Assembly (NCBI RefSeq): GCF_038561955.2
Contig: NZ_CP138333.2
Coordinates: 372,001-436,000, forward strand
Source of the DNA: Salinicoccus sp. Bachu38
GTDB taxonomy: Bacteria; Bacillota; Bacilli; Staphylococcales; Salinicoccaceae
Reading direction: 5' to 3'
DNA length: 64,000 nt
Shown here piece by piece: positions 42,931 through 53,646 of the stretch. Within the stretch, counting starts at the first letter, position 1; every line of letters begins with the position of its first letter. The notes beneath the pieces are model-generated. The model had not been told where the DNA came from. It did no database searches and saw nothing but the letters and a program-made list of their open reading frames with translations. The translations under genes and the position numbers were made by a program.

Positions 42931-44046
42931 ATGAAGAAGACACTATTATCAGTCGCAACTGTAACAGCACTTACAGGAATTGCATCCCATAATATATCAG
43001 CAGCAGAGTACACGGTAGAGAGCGGAGATACACTGTGGAGCCTGGCAAATGAAAGCGGCACTTCCGTATCCAGCCTTAAGGAAGTCAATGGACTTTCCGG
43101 AGATCTCATCATCCCTGGGGATGTAATTGAACTTGATGCAGAAGCAGAAGCTTCTGAAGAAGCCACTCAGGAAAATGACGGTACATACGTCATCAAATCT
43201 GGCGACACACTCTTTGAAATCGGCCAGAAATTCAATGTAGACTATCAAAAGATCATGGAGTGGAACAACCTTTCCTCCGACCTGATCTATGCAGGCAAGA
43301 CACTGATCGTAGCTGCAAGTGCAGCACCGGCTACTGAAACTGTAGAAGAAGCTCCAGCAGTACAGGAAGCACCAGCAGTTGAAGAAGCTCCGGCAGTACA
43401 GGAAGCACCAGCAGTTGAAGAACAGGCAGAAGTTGTAGAGGAAGCTCCAGCAGTTGAAGAGACTGTACAGGACCAGCCTTCTGCACCAGCAGCCGAGCAA
43501 AATAATAATCAAGCAGCAGAGCAAAGAGCGGCAGAACAGGCTGCAGCAGAGCAAAGAGCGGCAGAACAAGCTGCAGCAGAACAGCGTGCGGCAGAACAGG
43601 CAGAAGCTGAGCGTCAGGAAAGAATCCAGCAGCGTGAAGCCGAGCAGGCCCAAGCTGAGCAGCAGCAGGCTCAACAGGCACAGTCCCAGCAGGTTTCCAC
43701 TGGCGGCGGCAATGCAGCATCCGTTGCACGTTCCGTAGCGGCAGGCAAGTCCTACGTCTATGGCGGCAACTCTGCTTCAGCAGTGGACTGCTCCGCACTG
43801 GCTCAGCAGTTCATGAAGGCCTATAAAGGCAAAAGCATCCCGAGAACAGCTGCATCCCAGATGGCAGCAGGCACACAAGTATCCAACCCACAGGCTGGGG
43901 ACCTTGTATTCTTCAACGGTGGTTCCCACGTTGGGATCTACATCGGCAACGGTCAGATGATCGATGCACTCAACCCTTCCGAAGGTGTTGGCCAGCGTTC
44001 TGTAAGCTATGTACACGGTACAGTAGACGGATACTTCAGGTACTAA
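42931..44046 (+). CDS. Secreted LysM - NlpC/P60 cell wall endopeptidase
   Basis: A 371-residue secreted protein. A signal peptide (about 1-25, cut near ISAAE) precedes two LysM domains (about 26-68, YTVESGDTLWSLA; and about 86-130, YVIKSGDTLFEIG). A repetitive linker (about 135-255) has EAPAVQEAPAVE repeats, then AAEQRAAEQA repeats. The C-terminal NlpC/P60 domain (about 262-371) has YVYGGNSASAVDCSALAQ with the catalytic Cys, SHVGIYIGNGQMIDA with the catalytic His, and ends YFRY. It binds peptidoglycan through LysM and cuts stem peptides. ACTAGGAGGATTTACTTATA precedes the ATG. Confidence 0.93.
   Translation: MKKTLLSVATVTALTGIASHNISAAEYTVESGDTLWSLANESGTSVSSLKEVNGLSGDLIIPGDVIELDAEAEASEEATQENDGTYVIKSGDTLFEIGQKFNVDYQKIMEWNNLSSDLIYAGKTLIVAASAAPATETVEEAPAVQEAPAVEEAPAVQEAPAVEEQAEVVEEAPAVEETVQDQPSAPAAEQNNNQAAEQRAAEQAAAEQRAAEQAAAEQRAAEQAEAERQERIQQREAEQAQAEQQQAQQAQSQQVSTGGGNAASVARSVAAGKSYVYGGNSASAVDCSALAQQFMKAYKGKSIPRTAASQMAAGTQVSNPQAGDLVFFNGGSHVGIYIGNGQMIDALNPSEGVGQRSVSYVHGTVDGYFRY
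43345..43416 (+). repeat. Two 36-bp tandem repeats in the hydrolase linker
   Basis: Copies at 43345-43380 and 43381-43416 encode EEAPAVQEAPAV twice; they differ by one base. Confidence 0.85.
43513..43602 (+). repeat. Three 30-bp tandem repeats in the hydrolase linker
   Basis: Copies at 43513-43542, 43543-43572 and 43573-43602 encode AAEQRAAEQA three times. The third copy is more diverged. Confidence 0.85.
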
Positions 44047-44062
44047 TATATTTGAAATTTTC

Positions 44063-44091
44063 AAGGCCAGAACTTTGTTCTGGCCTTTTTT
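44063..44091 (+). terminator. Rho-independent terminator after the LysM-NlpC/P60 gene
   Basis: Stem AAGGCCAGAAC / GTTCTGGCCTT with loop TTT and a T-run. Confidence 0.92.
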
Positions 44092-44117
44092 GCATGCTTA
44101 AAACAATGTAAGCATGC
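44092..44117. promoter_or_regulatory. Inverted repeat upstream of the ResA-like gene, possible operator
   Basis: GCATGCTTA (44092-44100) and TAAGCATGC (44109-44117) with an eight-base gap lie about 45 bases before the start codon. The repeat could be an operator or a second hairpin of the terminator before it; I do not recognise the motif. Confidence 0.4.
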
Positions 44118-44162
44118 GCCTATTATGTTAAACTAATCTAAATAAATCATAAGGTATGTTGA

Positions 44163-44753
44163 ATGATGAAAATGAAAAATATAATCATAATTGCGTTACT
44201 GGCAGTATTCTTTTTCCTGGTCGGTGCAGGTATTGCGGCGGTGGTGAACATGTCCGAGGAAGGGCTCAAGGAGCAGTCGCTTCAGACGCTCCAGGATTCG
44301 GAAGGGCGTGACAACCATCATGCGGTCGGCATGAACATCGTCGGAGAACCGGTGGAGGGCGTCCGAAATGATACGGAGTCGCTGGAATCGATCATCCAGT
44401 CGAACGAGGTGACGGTCATCAACTTCTTCGCCTCCTGGTGCGATCCATGCCGGAGGGAAACGCCGGAACTGAATGAATTCCATGCAGCCAATCAGGAGAA
44501 GCCGGTTGGGATCGTCGGCATCAATGTCGATGACAGGGCGGATAATAGGGATGCCTTTCTGGAGGAGTTCGAAGTGGCATATCCGGTATTCGAATTTGCG
44601 GACGAGTCCGGGTCCATTGAAGAATATAATATCCATCTCATGCCGACCACCTTCTTTGTGGATAGTGAGGGGGAAATCATCAGGGCGTATGTCGGCGAAG
44701 TGGAGCAGAATCTGATCAATAACTACATCAATTACGTCAAGGAGGCATCCTAA
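44163..44753 (+). CDS. ResA/TlpA-like membrane-anchored thiol-disulfide oxidoreductase
   Basis: A 196-residue protein with one N-terminal membrane helix (about residues 5-28) and an extracellular thioredoxin-fold domain. The active site is FFASWCDPCRRETPEL (about residues 89-104), CDPC where ResA has CEPC, and the cis-proline is in HLMPTTFFVD. ResA-type proteins reduce apocytochrome c before haem attachment, and a cytochrome c lipoprotein gene lies 1.6 kb upstream. AAGGTATGTTGA precedes the ATG. Its stop overlaps the start of the next gene by one base. Confidence 0.88.
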   Translation: MMKMKNIIIIALLAVFFFLVGAGIAAVVNMSEEGLKEQSLQTLQDSEGRDNHHAVGMNIVGEPVEGVRNDTESLESIIQSNEVTVINFFASWCDPCRRETPELNEFHAANQEKPVGIVGINVDDRADNRDAFLEEFEVAYPVFEFADESGSIEEYNIHLMPTTFFVDSEGEIIRAYVGEVEQNLINNYINYVKEAS

Positions 44754-45391
44754 TGGGAGTTCATCAGTATTTTAAAAGTTTGAATGATCTGGAGAAGCTG
44801 GTCAGATGTCCGGGTAAATTCAAATACCAGGAGCATAATGTCGCTGCCCACTCATTCAAAGTGACGAAGATTGCACAGTATCTTGGAACGGTGGAAGAGC
44901 ATCATGGCAGCGAAATCGATTGGAAGAGCCTATATGAAAAAGCATTGAACCATGATTATCCGGAAATTTTCACGGGGGATATCAAGACGCCTGTCAAATA
45001 TGCCTCCGGAGAGCTCAATATGCTCTTCAAGGAAGTCGAGGAAAGCATGACGACACGGTTTATAGAAGAAGAATTCCCGCCTGAATATCAGGATATCTAT
45101 CTCAAGCGTCTCCGCGAGGGCAAGGATGGGACCCTTGAGGGGCAGATTCTTTCAGTGGCGGATAAGATCGACCTTCTGTATGAATCGTTCGGGGAGATAC
45201 AGAAGCGGAACCCGGAACCCCTGTTCTTCGAAATATACGAGATGTCCCTCCTCACCATCAAAAAGTTCTCCCATCTCATGTGCGTACAGGACTTTCTCGA
45301 GAACATACTGACGGATATGCTGAAAGAGCGGTTCATACCAAAAACCGAACTGATGGATATTACAGAGTCCATCATGAACAAGGAGACCTGA
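44753..45391 (+). CDS. HD domain hydrolase, YfbR-like
   Basis: A 212-residue HD-domain protein with metal ligands in EHNVAAHSFKV (His about residues 27 and 32) and NHDYPEIFTGDIKTPVKYA (His-Asp about 67-68), and a later D in VADKIDLLYESFGE. This pattern matches YfbR-type 5'-deoxynucleotidases, which cleave deoxynucleoside monophosphates. Substrate is a family inference. AAGGAGGCATCC lies at the end of the preceding gene, so translation is coupled. Confidence 0.8.
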   Translation: MGVHQYFKSLNDLEKLVRCPGKFKYQEHNVAAHSFKVTKIAQYLGTVEEHHGSEIDWKSLYEKALNHDYPEIFTGDIKTPVKYASGELNMLFKEVEESMTTRFIEEEFPPEYQDIYLKRLREGKDGTLEGQILSVADKIDLLYESFGEIQKRNPEPLFFEIYEMSLLTIKKFSHLMCVQDFLENILTDMLKERFIPKTELMDITESIMNKET

Positions 45392-45394
45392 TGG

Positions 45395-45631
45395 ATGGCG
45401 CTTTACTGGTACATGATGGCAATGGTCGTTCCGGCAATTACCGTTGTTGTATTTGCACGGTTGACACGCAACAAGTTTCTGGCCGTCCTTTTGACATTCG
45501 TCATTTTCGGCGTGTCGATATACCGTGGATTCTATCATTCCGAATGGGTCATTTTCATCGATGCCATCTCCATAGTCATCGGCTATATGCTGGTGGAAAT
45601 ATACAGTTTAGATCAAGTAGACGAGGAATAG
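45395..45631 (+). CDS. csbA: CsbA family small membrane protein
   Basis: A 78-residue protein with two or three membrane helices (VPAITVVVFARLT, FLAVLLTFVIFGVSIYRGFY, FIDAISIVIGYMLVEIYSL). It matches Bacillus CsbA in length, in the pattern ARxT...AVxLT...YxxGY and in lying just upstream of uvrB. CsbA is a sigma-B-controlled protein of unknown function. AAGGAGACCTGATGG precedes the ATG; it is co-transcribed with the two genes before it. Confidence 0.8.
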   Translation: MALYWYMMAMVVPAITVVVFARLTRNKFLAVLLTFVIFGVSIYRGFYHSEWVIFIDAISIVIGYMLVEIYSLDQVDEE

Positions 45632-45638
45632 AAATAAC

Positions 45639-45678
45639 CGAACAAATGTTTGTTATTTCTATTTTTATTTTGTAGAAT
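45639..45678 (+). promoter_or_regulatory. LexA (SOS) box and promoter of uvrBA
   Basis: CGAACAAATGTTTG (45639-45652) matches the Gram-positive LexA/DinR consensus CGAACRNRYGTTYG except where GTTC reads GTTT. TTGTTA (45650-45655), 17 bases, TAGAAT (45673-45678) form the promoter, so the box overlaps the -35. The outer arms AGAAATAAC / GTTATTTCT extend it into a hairpin that can also end the csbA transcript. Confidence 0.85.
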
Positions 45679-45710
45679 AGTGTTTGAGTAAAAAATGGGG
45701 GAAGAGTTGA

Positions 45711-47690
45711 ATGGCAAAATTTGAAGTCGTTTCCAAGTTCAAGCCAGCAGGCGATCAGCCAAAAGCGATAAAAGAGATAAGCGAACAGATCAAGTCCGGC
45801 AACAGGCACCAGACGCTGCTCGGAGCCACGGGTACGGGCAAGACATATACGATGAGCAAGGTGATCCAGGAGGTCGGCAAACCGACACTGATCATCGCCC
45901 ATAACAAGACGCTTGCAGGCCAGCTGTACAGCGAATTCAAGGAATTTTTCCCGAACAACCGGGTAGAGTACTTCGTCAGCTACTATGACTATTATCAGCC
46001 GGAGGCCTATGTGCCTCAGACGGATACATTCATAGAGAAGGACGCACAGATCAATGATGAAATCGACAAGCTGCGACACTCTGCGACAAGTTCCCTGTTC
46101 GAGCGCGATGACGTCATCATCATCGCTTCGGTCAGCTGCATCTACGGTCTCGGTAATCCGGAAGAATACAAGGATATGGTTGTGAGTGCGCGGGTCGGTA
46201 TGCAGATGGACCGCAATGAATTCCTCCGCAAACTGGTCGATGTGCAGTATGCGCGCAACGACATCGATTTTAAAAGGGGGACATTCCGGGTAAGGGGAGA
46301 TATAGTGGAAGTGTTTCCGGCTTCGAGGGATGAACAGTGCATCCGTGTTGAATTCTTCGGAGACGAGATCGACCGCATCAGGGAAGTGAACTACCTCACA
46401 GGAGAAGTGCTCGCCGAAAGGGAACACTTCGCCATCTTCCCGGCATCCCACTTCGTCACGCGTGAAGAGAAGATGAAAGTGGCGATCGAACGGATAGAGC
46501 GCGAGCTTGAAGAGCAGCTCCAGATCCTCCGTGAGGAAAATAAACTGCTGGAAGCTCAGCGCCTTGAACAGCGGACGAACTACGACCTTGAAATGATGCG
46601 GGAGATGGGATTCTGCTCGGGCATTGAAAACTATTCCGTCCATCTGACACTCCGTCCGATGGGCTCGACCCCGTATACACTCCTCGACTATTTTGATGAT
46701 TTTCTCGTCATGATTGATGAGTCCCATGTCACGCTGCCACAGATACGCGGCATGTACAACGGCGACCAGGCGAGGAAGAAAGTGCTGGTCGACCACGGTT
46801 TCAGGCTGCCGAGTGCACTTGACAACCGCCCGCTGAAGTTCGAAGAGTTCGAAGAGAAGACCCAGCAGCTGCTCTATGTCTCCGCAACGCCGGGACCATT
46901 TGAAATAGAGCATACGGAAAAGATGGTCGAACAGATCATCCGGCCGACAGGGCTGCTCGACCCTACCATCGATGTGCGTCCGACGGAGCACCAGATCGAT
47001 GATCTGCTCGAGGAGATCGTCACACGGTCGGAGCGGAATGAACGTGTACTGATCACTACGCTTACAAAGAAGATGTCGGAAGACCTCACGGACTACCTCA
47101 AGGAATCCGGCGTCAAGGTCCAGTACCTCCATTCCGAAATCAAGACCCTGGAGCGCATAGAAATCCTAAGGGAGCTGCGCATGGGTACCTACGATGTACT
47201 CGTGGGCATCAACCTGCTCAGGGAAGGTTTGGACATTCCGGAAGTCTCCCTTGTGGCGATACTCGATGCCGACAAGGAAGGGTTTCTGCGCTCCAGCCGC
47301 TCCCTCGTCCAGACGATCGGCCGTGCGGCACGTAACAGCAATGGGCATGTCATCATGTACGGCGACAAGATCACCGATTCCATGCGGTATGCTTTGGATG
47401 AGACACAGCGGCGGCGCGACACACAGATTGCCTACAATGAAGAGCATGGCATCACCCCGCAGACCATCCAGAAGGAAATCCGCGACACCATCAGCGCCCA
47501 GGTCGATTTGAAAGAGGACGGCAGGAAGAAAGATGGCAAGAAGACGAAGAAAGGCAAGTTGACGAAGAAGGAAAGAGAAAAAATAATGGCTCAGTTGGAA
47601 GCAGATATGAAAAAGGCAGCCAAGGAACTCGATTTCGAGACTGCCTCAGAGTTGAGAGATGCATTGTTTGAGCTGAAAGCAGAAGGGTGA
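45711..47690 (+). CDS. uvrB: Excinuclease ABC subunit B
   Basis: A 659-residue UvrB. Walker [12 protein letters not shown] (about residues 37-47), damage-binding beta-hairpin [11 protein letters not shown] (about 93-103), DESHVT (about 335), and helicase motifs [23 protein letters not shown] and [12 protein letters not shown]. The C-terminal UVR domain (about 620-655; [27 protein letters not shown]) contacts UvrC. With UvrA it locates bulky DNA damage for nucleotide excision repair. GGGGGAAGAGTTGA precedes the ATG. Confidence 0.97.
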   Translation: MAKFEVVSKFKPAGDQPKAIKEISEQIKSGNRHQTLLGATGTGKTYTMSKVIQEVGKPTLIIAHNKTLAGQLYSEFKEFFPNNRVEYFVSYYDYYQPEAYVPQTDTFIEKDAQINDEIDKLRHSATSSLFERDDVIIIASVSCIYGLGNPEEYKDMVVSARVGMQMDRNEFLRKLVDVQYARNDIDFKRGTFRVRGDIVEVFPASRDEQCIRVEFFGDEIDRIREVNYLTGEVLAEREHFAIFPASHFVTREEKMKVAIERIERELEEQLQILREENKLLEAQRLEQRTNYDLEMMREMGFCSGIENYSVHLTLRPMGSTPYTLLDYFDDFLVMIDESHVTLPQIRGMYNGDQARKKVLVDHGFRLPSALDNRPLKFEEFEEKTQQLLYVSATPGPFEIEHTEKMVEQIIRPTGLLDPTIDVRPTEHQIDDLLEEIVTRSERNERVLITTLTKKMSEDLTDYLKESGVKVQYLHSEIKTLERIEILRELRMGTYDVLVGINLLREGLDIPEVSLVAILDADKEGFLRSSRSLVQTIGRAARNSNGHVIMYGDKITDSMRYALDETQRRRDTQIAYNEEHGITPQTIQKEIRDTISAQVDLKEDGRKKDGKKTKKGKLTKKEREKIMAQLEADMKKAAKELDFETASELRDALFELKAEG

Positions 47691-47696
47691 TCATTT

Positions 47697-50537
47697 TTGA
47701 AAAATAAGAATATCAGCATCAGAGGTGCAAGACAGCATAATCTCAAGGATATCAATGTCGATATTCCGCGGGATCAGCTGGTGGTGATGACAGGCCTGTC
47801 CGGCTCCGGCAAGTCTTCGCTTGCCTTCGACACCATCTATGCAGAAGGACAGCGGCGATATGTCGAGTCGTTGAGCGCATATGCCAGGCAGTTCCTGGGA
47901 CAGATGGAGAAGCCGGATGTCGATTCGATCGAGGGCCTGTCTCCGGCGATTTCCATAGACCAGAAGACGACAAGCAACAATCCGCGTTCCACCGTATCGA
48001 CGATTACGGAAATCTACGATTATCTGCGCCTGCTCTATGCACGTGCCGGAACCCCATACTGTCCGATCCATAACATAGAGATCACTTCGCAGACGATCCA
48101 GGAGATGGTGGACCGTGTCATGGAACTGCCCGATAGGGCAAAGGTCCAGCTTTTCGCCCCCGTCATCAAGGGACGCAAAGGCATGCATGAAAAGCTCTTC
48201 GAAGAGCTGGCGAAGGAAGGGTATGCCCGCGTCATCGTCGACGGCGAGATGTATGACATCGAATCTGTGCCGGAACTTGAAAAGAACAAGAAGCACGATA
48301 TAGATGTCGTCGTCGATCGCCTCGCCGTGAGGGAAGGCATCGAATCGCGCCTGAGTGATTCGATGCAGACTGCGCTCGTAAAAGGGGAAGGCAACGTCAC
48401 AGTCAATGTGATCGATGGGGATGACATGCACTTCTCAGAGCATTTCTCATGCCCGGAATGTGGATTTACATTATCTGAAATGGAACCAAGGCTGTTTTCA
48501 TTCAATGCACCTTATGGTGCCTGTCCCGACTGTGATGGGCTCGGGATGAAGATGGCCGTGGATGAGCGGCTGGTCATTCCTGATGACTCCCTCACCCTCG
48601 AAGGCGGGGCCTTCGCTCCATGGCAGCCGATCAGTTCGGACTATTATCCGACTTTACTCAGGCGGACATGCGAACATTTTGGCATCGATATGAAGAAGCC
48701 CTACAAGGAGCTGTCGAAGAAGGAAAAAAACCTGCTTCTATATGGTTCGAAAGGTGAGATGGTCAACTATGAATTCAGGCAGAGCAATGGCATTGTCCGC
48801 CAGCGCAGGATGCCGTATGAAGGTCTCATCAACAATATCGAACGGAGGTACAAGGAGAGCCCTTCCGAGTATACACGGGGCATCATGAGCACGTACATGA
48901 GAGAAATCGAATGCAAGACATGTTCGGGATACCGTCTGAACGAAGAGGCGCTGGCTGTCCGGATTGAGGACCGTCATATCGGAGCGGCGGTCGACGAGCC
49001 TGTCAAGGAGGCGTTGGAGTTCTTTACAGGCCTCGAACTGTCTCCTAAGAACAGGCAGATTGCAGCTCCGATCCTGAAGGAGATCAATGAACGGCTGACG
49101 TTCCTTTACAATGTGGGGCTCGACTACCTGACACTCAACCGGCGCAGTGGTACGCTCTCCGGCGGCGAGGCCCAGCGTATCCGCCTGGCAACCCAGATCG
49201 GCTCGAGGCTGAGCGGGGTACTGTATATACTCGACGAACCGTCGATCGGCCTGCATCAGAGGGATAACGACCGGCTGATCAATACTCTGAAGGACATGCG
49301 GGACCTCGGCAATACACTGATTGTCGTAGAGCACGATGAAGATACGATGCTTGCAAGCGACCATCTCATCGATATCGGCCCGGGAGCGGGGGAGCACGGC
49401 GGCCGTGTCATGGCCCAGGGCACCCCACAGGAAGTGATGGAGGATGACAACTCCATCACCGGACAGTATCTCAGTGGCAAAAAGGAGATACCGCTGCCTG
49501 AGAGCTACCGCAAGCCCAACATGAAACGCGTGCTTGAAGTGCGCGGCGCCAAGGAGAACAACCTGAAGAACCTCAATGTAAAGGTGCCGCTGTCCGTAAT
49601 GAATGTCGTGACAGGAGTGTCCGGTTCCGGCAAGAGTACTCTGATTAATGAGATCCTGTATAAGGGGCTGCATTCAAAACTTTATAAGACGAAGCAGATA
49701 CCAGGGAAGCACAAGGAAATCAAAGGTGCCGAAAATATAGAGAAGATCATCGATATCGACCAGTCCCCAATCGGTCGGACGCCGCGGAGCAACCCGGCGA
49801 CCTACACAGGAGTGTTCGATAATATCCGTGATGTCTTCGCCCAGACCAACGAGGCGAAAGTGCGCGGCTATCAGAAGGGGCGTTTCAGTTTCAACGTCAA
49901 GGGCGGCCGCTGTGAGGCGTGCAAAGGCGATGGCATCATCAAGATTGAAATGCATTTCCTCCCTGATGTGTTCGTACCATGTGAAGTCTGTGATGGAAAG
50001 CGTTATAATAGAGAGACACTGGAAGTCAAATACAAGGACAAGAGCATTGCGGATGTACTCGCGATGACAGTTGAAGAATCATACTATTTCTTTGAGAACA
50101 TCCCGAAAATCAAGCGCAAGATCAAGACACTGCTCGATGTAGGTCTCGGCTATGTCAAGCTTGGCCAGCCAGCGACGACGCTGTCCGGCGGGGAGGCCCA
50201 GCGTGTCAAACTGGCCTCCGAGCTTCACAGGCGTTCCGACGGCAAGTCGCTCTATATACTCGATGAACCGACGACGGGGCTGCATTCCGAAGACATCGGC
50301 AAACTGATCACCGTCATACAGAGGCTCGTCGACAATGGAGACACCGTCATTGTGATCGAGCATAATCTCGATGTCATCAAAGTCGCAGACCATATCATCG
50401 ACCTGGGTCCTGAAGGCGGCGATGGCGGCGGCACAGTCGTCGTCGAAGGATCCGTTCAGGATGTCATGGCCGAAACAGGCAGCTACACGGGCTATCATCT
50501 AAAAAAATGGTTGGACAGAAACCACCAGGGGGATTGA
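47697..50537 (+). CDS. uvrA: Excinuclease ABC subunit A
   Basis: A 946-residue UvrA with two ABC modules: the first Walker A is [15 protein letters not shown] (about residues 31-45) and the second [14 protein letters not shown] (about 640-653). Zinc modules are visible: [28 protein letters not shown] and [27 protein letters not shown]. Signatures [17 protein letters not shown] and [16 protein letters not shown]. The start is TTG at 47697, six bases after the uvrB stop, with AGAAGGGTGATC upstream. It is damage-inducible with uvrB through the LexA box. Confidence 0.97.
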   Translation: MKNKNISIRGARQHNLKDINVDIPRDQLVVMTGLSGSGKSSLAFDTIYAEGQRRYVESLSAYARQFLGQMEKPDVDSIEGLSPAISIDQKTTSNNPRSTVSTITEIYDYLRLLYARAGTPYCPIHNIEITSQTIQEMVDRVMELPDRAKVQLFAPVIKGRKGMHEKLFEELAKEGYARVIVDGEMYDIESVPELEKNKKHDIDVVVDRLAVREGIESRLSDSMQTALVKGEGNVTVNVIDGDDMHFSEHFSCPECGFTLSEMEPRLFSFNAPYGACPDCDGLGMKMAVDERLVIPDDSLTLEGGAFAPWQPISSDYYPTLLRRTCEHFGIDMKKPYKELSKKEKNLLLYGSKGEMVNYEFRQSNGIVRQRRMPYEGLINNIERRYKESPSEYTRGIMSTYMREIECKTCSGYRLNEEALAVRIEDRHIGAAVDEPVKEALEFFTGLELSPKNRQIAAPILKEINERLTFLYNVGLDYLTLNRRSGTLSGGEAQRIRLATQIGSRLSGVLYILDEPSIGLHQRDNDRLINTLKDMRDLGNTLIVVEHDEDTMLASDHLIDIGPGAGEHGGRVMAQGTPQEVMEDDNSITGQYLSGKKEIPLPESYRKPNMKRVLEVRGAKENNLKNLNVKVPLSVMNVVTGVSGSGKSTLINEILYKGLHSKLYKTKQIPGKHKEIKGAENIEKIIDIDQSPIGRTPRSNPATYTGVFDNIRDVFAQTNEAKVRGYQKGRFSFNVKGGRCEACKGDGIIKIEMHFLPDVFVPCEVCDGKRYNRETLEVKYKDKSIADVLAMTVEESYYFFENIPKIKRKIKTLLDVGLGYVKLGQPATTLSGGEAQRVKLASELHRRSDGKSLYILDEPTTGLHSEDIGKLITVIQRLVDNGDTVIVIEHNLDVIKVADHIIDLGPEGGDGGGTVVVEGSVQDVMAETGSYTGYHLKKWLDRNHQGD

Positions 50538-50538
50538 A

Positions 50539-51693
50539 ATGGATAACAAAGACCGTATTCTAAAAATGTTGGAAGAGGGCAAGATTACATCCGAGGAAGC
50601 AGTACGTCTTCTCGACGCGATAGAGTCCAAGCCGGACAGGGAAGAGACGACGCAGCATGACAGCAGCACCCGCCAGAAACAGAGCCGGGACTCTGCAGAT
50701 GAGGATTCGAAGGACGTCTTCCAGCAGTTCATGAACGAATTCCAGAGATACGTCAACACCGACAAGGCGAATCAGGCCTTCAATCAGGTGAAAAGCAGAC
50801 TGGAAGGCCAGAAGCAGACGGCGCAGGTCTATAAGACCTTTGAAAAAGCGTTCGACAATGTCAAGAACAGCACAATCGATTCCATGTTCACCCAGGGGTC
50901 GAAGAACCGTCTGATTGAAACGGTCGAAGACAGCTATTCGAACATCTCACTCGACATTACGAACGGCAATGTCAAAGTGGTGCCGACGGACAGGGTGACG
51001 ACGGCGAAATTCGAAGTGACACCGTTCTACCGCAAACTCGATAAACAGAGGAACTATTTCCAGGACATCATCTGCGAAGTCAAAAATGATGAACTCATCA
51101 TCGTCTCCGATATCCGGACGGCACGGGTGAATGTCGAACTCCAGGTGAATCCATCCATCGTCAACCGGTTGATCGTGTCCGGGTCGAACGGCAACGTCAG
51201 CATCGAGGGACAGGAATTCAATGATCTGACTGTGGATCTGCTGAACGGCAACATCACTCTGGACAACACGGCCAGCAACAGTGCCTTCGTACGGACATCC
51301 AGAGGCAACGTCAACGTCAAGGGCGGTGCACACGGTGCCCTCGAACTGATTTCAATGGTCGGTACGATCAATACTGAAACGCTCAATGCCCAGGATGTCA
51401 CCGTGTCATCGAATGGTTCGGTAAACATCTCCCTGCAGGGTCAGACCGAGTCGGCGACGATCAATGCGAACATGGGCAGCATCAATATAAATGTGCCGCA
51501 TGACCGCGCGCTCGAAGGTCGCCTGAGTACAGTCGTCGGACAGATCAACTACCCGCCGGACCTTGATGTCAGGTTCATGAAATCGCAGGACATCGGCTTC
51601 AAGGAGCTCATGCTCGTCAATGACAGTGAAGAGAAGGCGCTCCTGCTGGAAGTGGGAACCAAGTTCGGCAGCGTAACGCTGCATCGCAGCTGA
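50539..51693 (+). CDS. YvlB-like DUF4097 protein with SHOCT-like N-terminus
   Basis: A 384-residue protein. Residues about 4-30 (RILKMLEEGKITSEEAVRLLDAIE) form the short SHOCT-like helix pair found at the N-terminus of YvlB. A charged linker follows, then a long right-handed beta-solenoid-like DUF4097 region (about 135-380) with repeated strands such as NISLDITNGNVKVV, LTVDLLNGNITLD and RTSRGNVNVKGG. Bacillus yvlB lies in the same place downstream of uvrA and is linked to cell envelope stress. GGGGGATTGAA precedes the ATG; it is probably in the uvrBA transcript. Confidence 0.85.
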   Translation: MDNKDRILKMLEEGKITSEEAVRLLDAIESKPDREETTQHDSSTRQKQSRDSADEDSKDVFQQFMNEFQRYVNTDKANQAFNQVKSRLEGQKQTAQVYKTFEKAFDNVKNSTIDSMFTQGSKNRLIETVEDSYSNISLDITNGNVKVVPTDRVTTAKFEVTPFYRKLDKQRNYFQDIICEVKNDELIIVSDIRTARVNVELQVNPSIVNRLIVSGSNGNVSIEGQEFNDLTVDLLNGNITLDNTASNSAFVRTSRGNVNVKGGAHGALELISMVGTINTETLNAQDVTVSSNGSVNISLQGQTESATINANMGSININVPHDRALEGRLSTVVGQINYPPDLDVRFMKSQDIGFKELMLVNDSEEKALLLEVGTKFGSVTLHRS

Positions 51694-51708
51694 ATAGGAT
51701 GAATTCAT

Positions 51709-51736
51709 GGCCCGGCATCCATATGCCGGGCCTTGT
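51709..51736 (+). terminator. Rho-independent terminator after the yvlB-like gene
   Basis: Stem GGCCCGGCAT / ATGCCGGGCC with loop CCAT; the T-run is short (TTGTTC). Confidence 0.7.
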
Positions 51737-51890
51737 TCATTCTGCATACCGCTCCCCAAATGCTTCAAATGTGGCCGCCATGTGAAGGAATGGAAGACGC
51801 CGGTCATTTTGTCCCCCTTTATAACCCGATTTATTGAAAATGATTTTCCGATTCTTTATAGTTGAAGTAATAAACAGCCGAGGTGACAAG

Positions 51891-52829
51891 ATGCTTACAG
51901 TAAAAAAGATAATAGATAAATTCAATTTAAAACTCATCTCCGGTAATGAAGGGATAGACAAGGAGATCGAGAACATCGATGTATCCCGTCCAGGCCTTGA
52001 AGTGGCAGGCTACTTTTCCCACTATTCCTCCGACCGTGTCCAGGTGCTCGGCATGACGGAATCCTCATTTTTCGAACGCATGCTCACCGAGGAGGAGAGG
52101 GAGGACAGGTCGAAACGGCTATGCCGGAAAGAGACCCCATGCATCATCATTACACGCAATCTGGGTGCGCCCCTTGAACTGATCGAAGCATGCAACCAGA
52201 CCCATACGCCGCTGATGATCACGGAGGACAATACGACGAACTTCATCAGCCGCATGTCGAACTTCCTTGAAAAGGCGCTGGCGCCCGAGACGAACATGCA
52301 TGGCGTGCTGGTCGACATATACGGCATCGGTGTGCTCATCACGGGGGAAAGCGGCATCGGCAAAAGCGAGACGGCACTCGAACTGGTGAAGAACGGCCAT
52401 CGTCTCGTAGCCGACGACAATGTTGAGATAAAGGAAGTATCCAAAAATGTCCTGATGGGCTCGGCGCCGCCGCTCATCCGTAATCTGCTCGAGATTCGCG
52501 GGCTCGGCATCATCAATGTGATGACCCTGTTCGGAGCCGGGAGCATCCTCGAGGAGAAACGGATCATGCTGAACGTCAATCTGGAGACTTGGGAGCCCGG
52601 AAAGACTTACGAACGTCTGGGACTCGACCAGAAGCGGATGCGCATACTCGATGCTGAGATAGACCAGAAGACGATTCCAATCCGTCCAGGGCGGAGTCTT
52701 GCAGGAATCATAGAAGTTGCAGCAATGAACTACCGTATGCAGTACATGGGGTATGACGCTGCCCAGGAATTCAACGACCGTCTGAACCGCCAGATCCAGG
52801 TCAACGGAGGTATGATCGATGATCTTTAA
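51891..52829 (+). CDS. hprK: HPr kinase/phosphorylase
   Basis: From the ATG at 51891 (GAGGTGACAAG upstream) it has 312 residues. The P-loop [15 protein letters not shown] (about residues 152-166) and the signature [16 protein letters not shown] (about 202-217) are intact. HprK phosphorylates Ser46 of HPr and so controls carbon catabolite repression through CcpA. The order hprK-lgt-yvoF is that of Bacillales. It overlaps lgt by eleven bases. Confidence 0.96.
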   Translation: MLTVKKIIDKFNLKLISGNEGIDKEIENIDVSRPGLEVAGYFSHYSSDRVQVLGMTESSFFERMLTEEEREDRSKRLCRKETPCIIITRNLGAPLELIEACNQTHTPLMITEDNTTNFISRMSNFLEKALAPETNMHGVLVDIYGIGVLITGESGIGKSETALELVKNGHRLVADDNVEIKEVSKNVLMGSAPPLIRNLLEIRGLGIINVMTLFGAGSILEEKRIMLNVNLETWEPGKTYERLGLDQKRMRILDAEIDQKTIPIRPGRSLAGIIEVAAMNYRMQYMGYDAAQEFNDRLNRQIQVNGGMIDDL

Positions 52830-53643
52830 TGCCCCGCTCAGCCCGGTCGCTTTCGAGCTGGGCCCGCTCAGCATCTACTGGTATGGCGTCATCATCGCCT
52901 CCGGCATGCTCCTCGGATACTTCATTGCCGACCGTGAAGCGAACCGCAAGGGTCTGCCGGAAGGCCTGTTCATGGACTTGATGTTCTACATCATCATCGC
53001 CTCGATTGTCGGGGCCAGGCTGTACTATGTCGTATTCCAATGGGAGTACTACAGCCAGAACCCGATTGATATCATCATGGTGAACGAAGGCGGAATGGCG
53101 ATTCACGGCGGCCTCATCGGCGGATTTCTGGCCGGCATCATCTACTGCCGCGTAAAAGGCTTCAGCTTCTTTCAGCTCGCGGACATTGCAGCGCCGAGCC
53201 TCATACTCGGCCAGGCGATCGGACGCTGGGGGAACTTCATGAACCAGGAGGCCCATGGCGGCGAAGTATCGAGAGGGTTCCTGGAGTCCCTGATGCTGCC
53301 GGAATGGATCATCAACCAGATGTACATAGACGGTGCCTACTACCACCCGACATTCCTCTATGAATCCGTGTGGAACATCATCGGCTTCATCCTGCTGCTC
53401 CTGCTCCGTCCCAAGCTGAAGATAGGGCAGACCATACTGCTCTACCTGATCTATTATTCGATCGGCCGGTTCTTCATAGAAGGCATGCGGACGGACAGCC
53501 TGATGATCGGGGAGAGCCTGCGTACAGCACAGTTCATTTCCATCCTGCTGATTGTTGCAGCGGCTGCAGTATGGATATACCGTGAAATGAAATACAGATT
53601 GCCGAAATACAAGGATACAGAAGGCGTATATAAAGGGAGGTGA
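52819..53643 (+). CDS. lgt: Prolipoprotein diacylglyceryl transferase
   Basis: A 274-residue membrane enzyme with seven predicted helices and the Lgt signature [14 protein letters not shown] (about residues 134-147), plus HGGLIGGF (about 94-101). It adds diacylglycerol to the lipobox cysteine of lipoproteins; at least five candidate lipoproteins lie in this window. GGAGGTATGATCG inside hprK precedes the ATG. Confidence 0.95.
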   Translation: MIFNAPLSPVAFELGPLSIYWYGVIIASGMLLGYFIADREANRKGLPEGLFMDLMFYIIIASIVGARLYYVVFQWEYYSQNPIDIIMVNEGGMAIHGGLIGGFLAGIIYCRVKGFSFFQLADIAAPSLILGQAIGRWGNFMNQEAHGGEVSRGFLESLMLPEWIINQMYIDGAYYHPTFLYESVWNIIGFILLLLLRPKLKIGQTILLYLIYYSIGRFFIEGMRTDSLMIGESLRTAQFISILLIVAAAAVWIYREMKYRLPKYKDTEGVYKGR

Positions 53644-53646
53644 ATC

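Noticed and set aside
43345-43602. CRISPR-like repeats
   Set aside because: The repeats are in frame, adjacent without unique spacers, and encode a linker peptide.
45576-47132. 518-codon open frame on the minus strand opposite uvrB
   Set aside because: It is a codon-bias shadow of uvrB: His, Asp and Arg-rich, without a ribosome-binding site or known motif.
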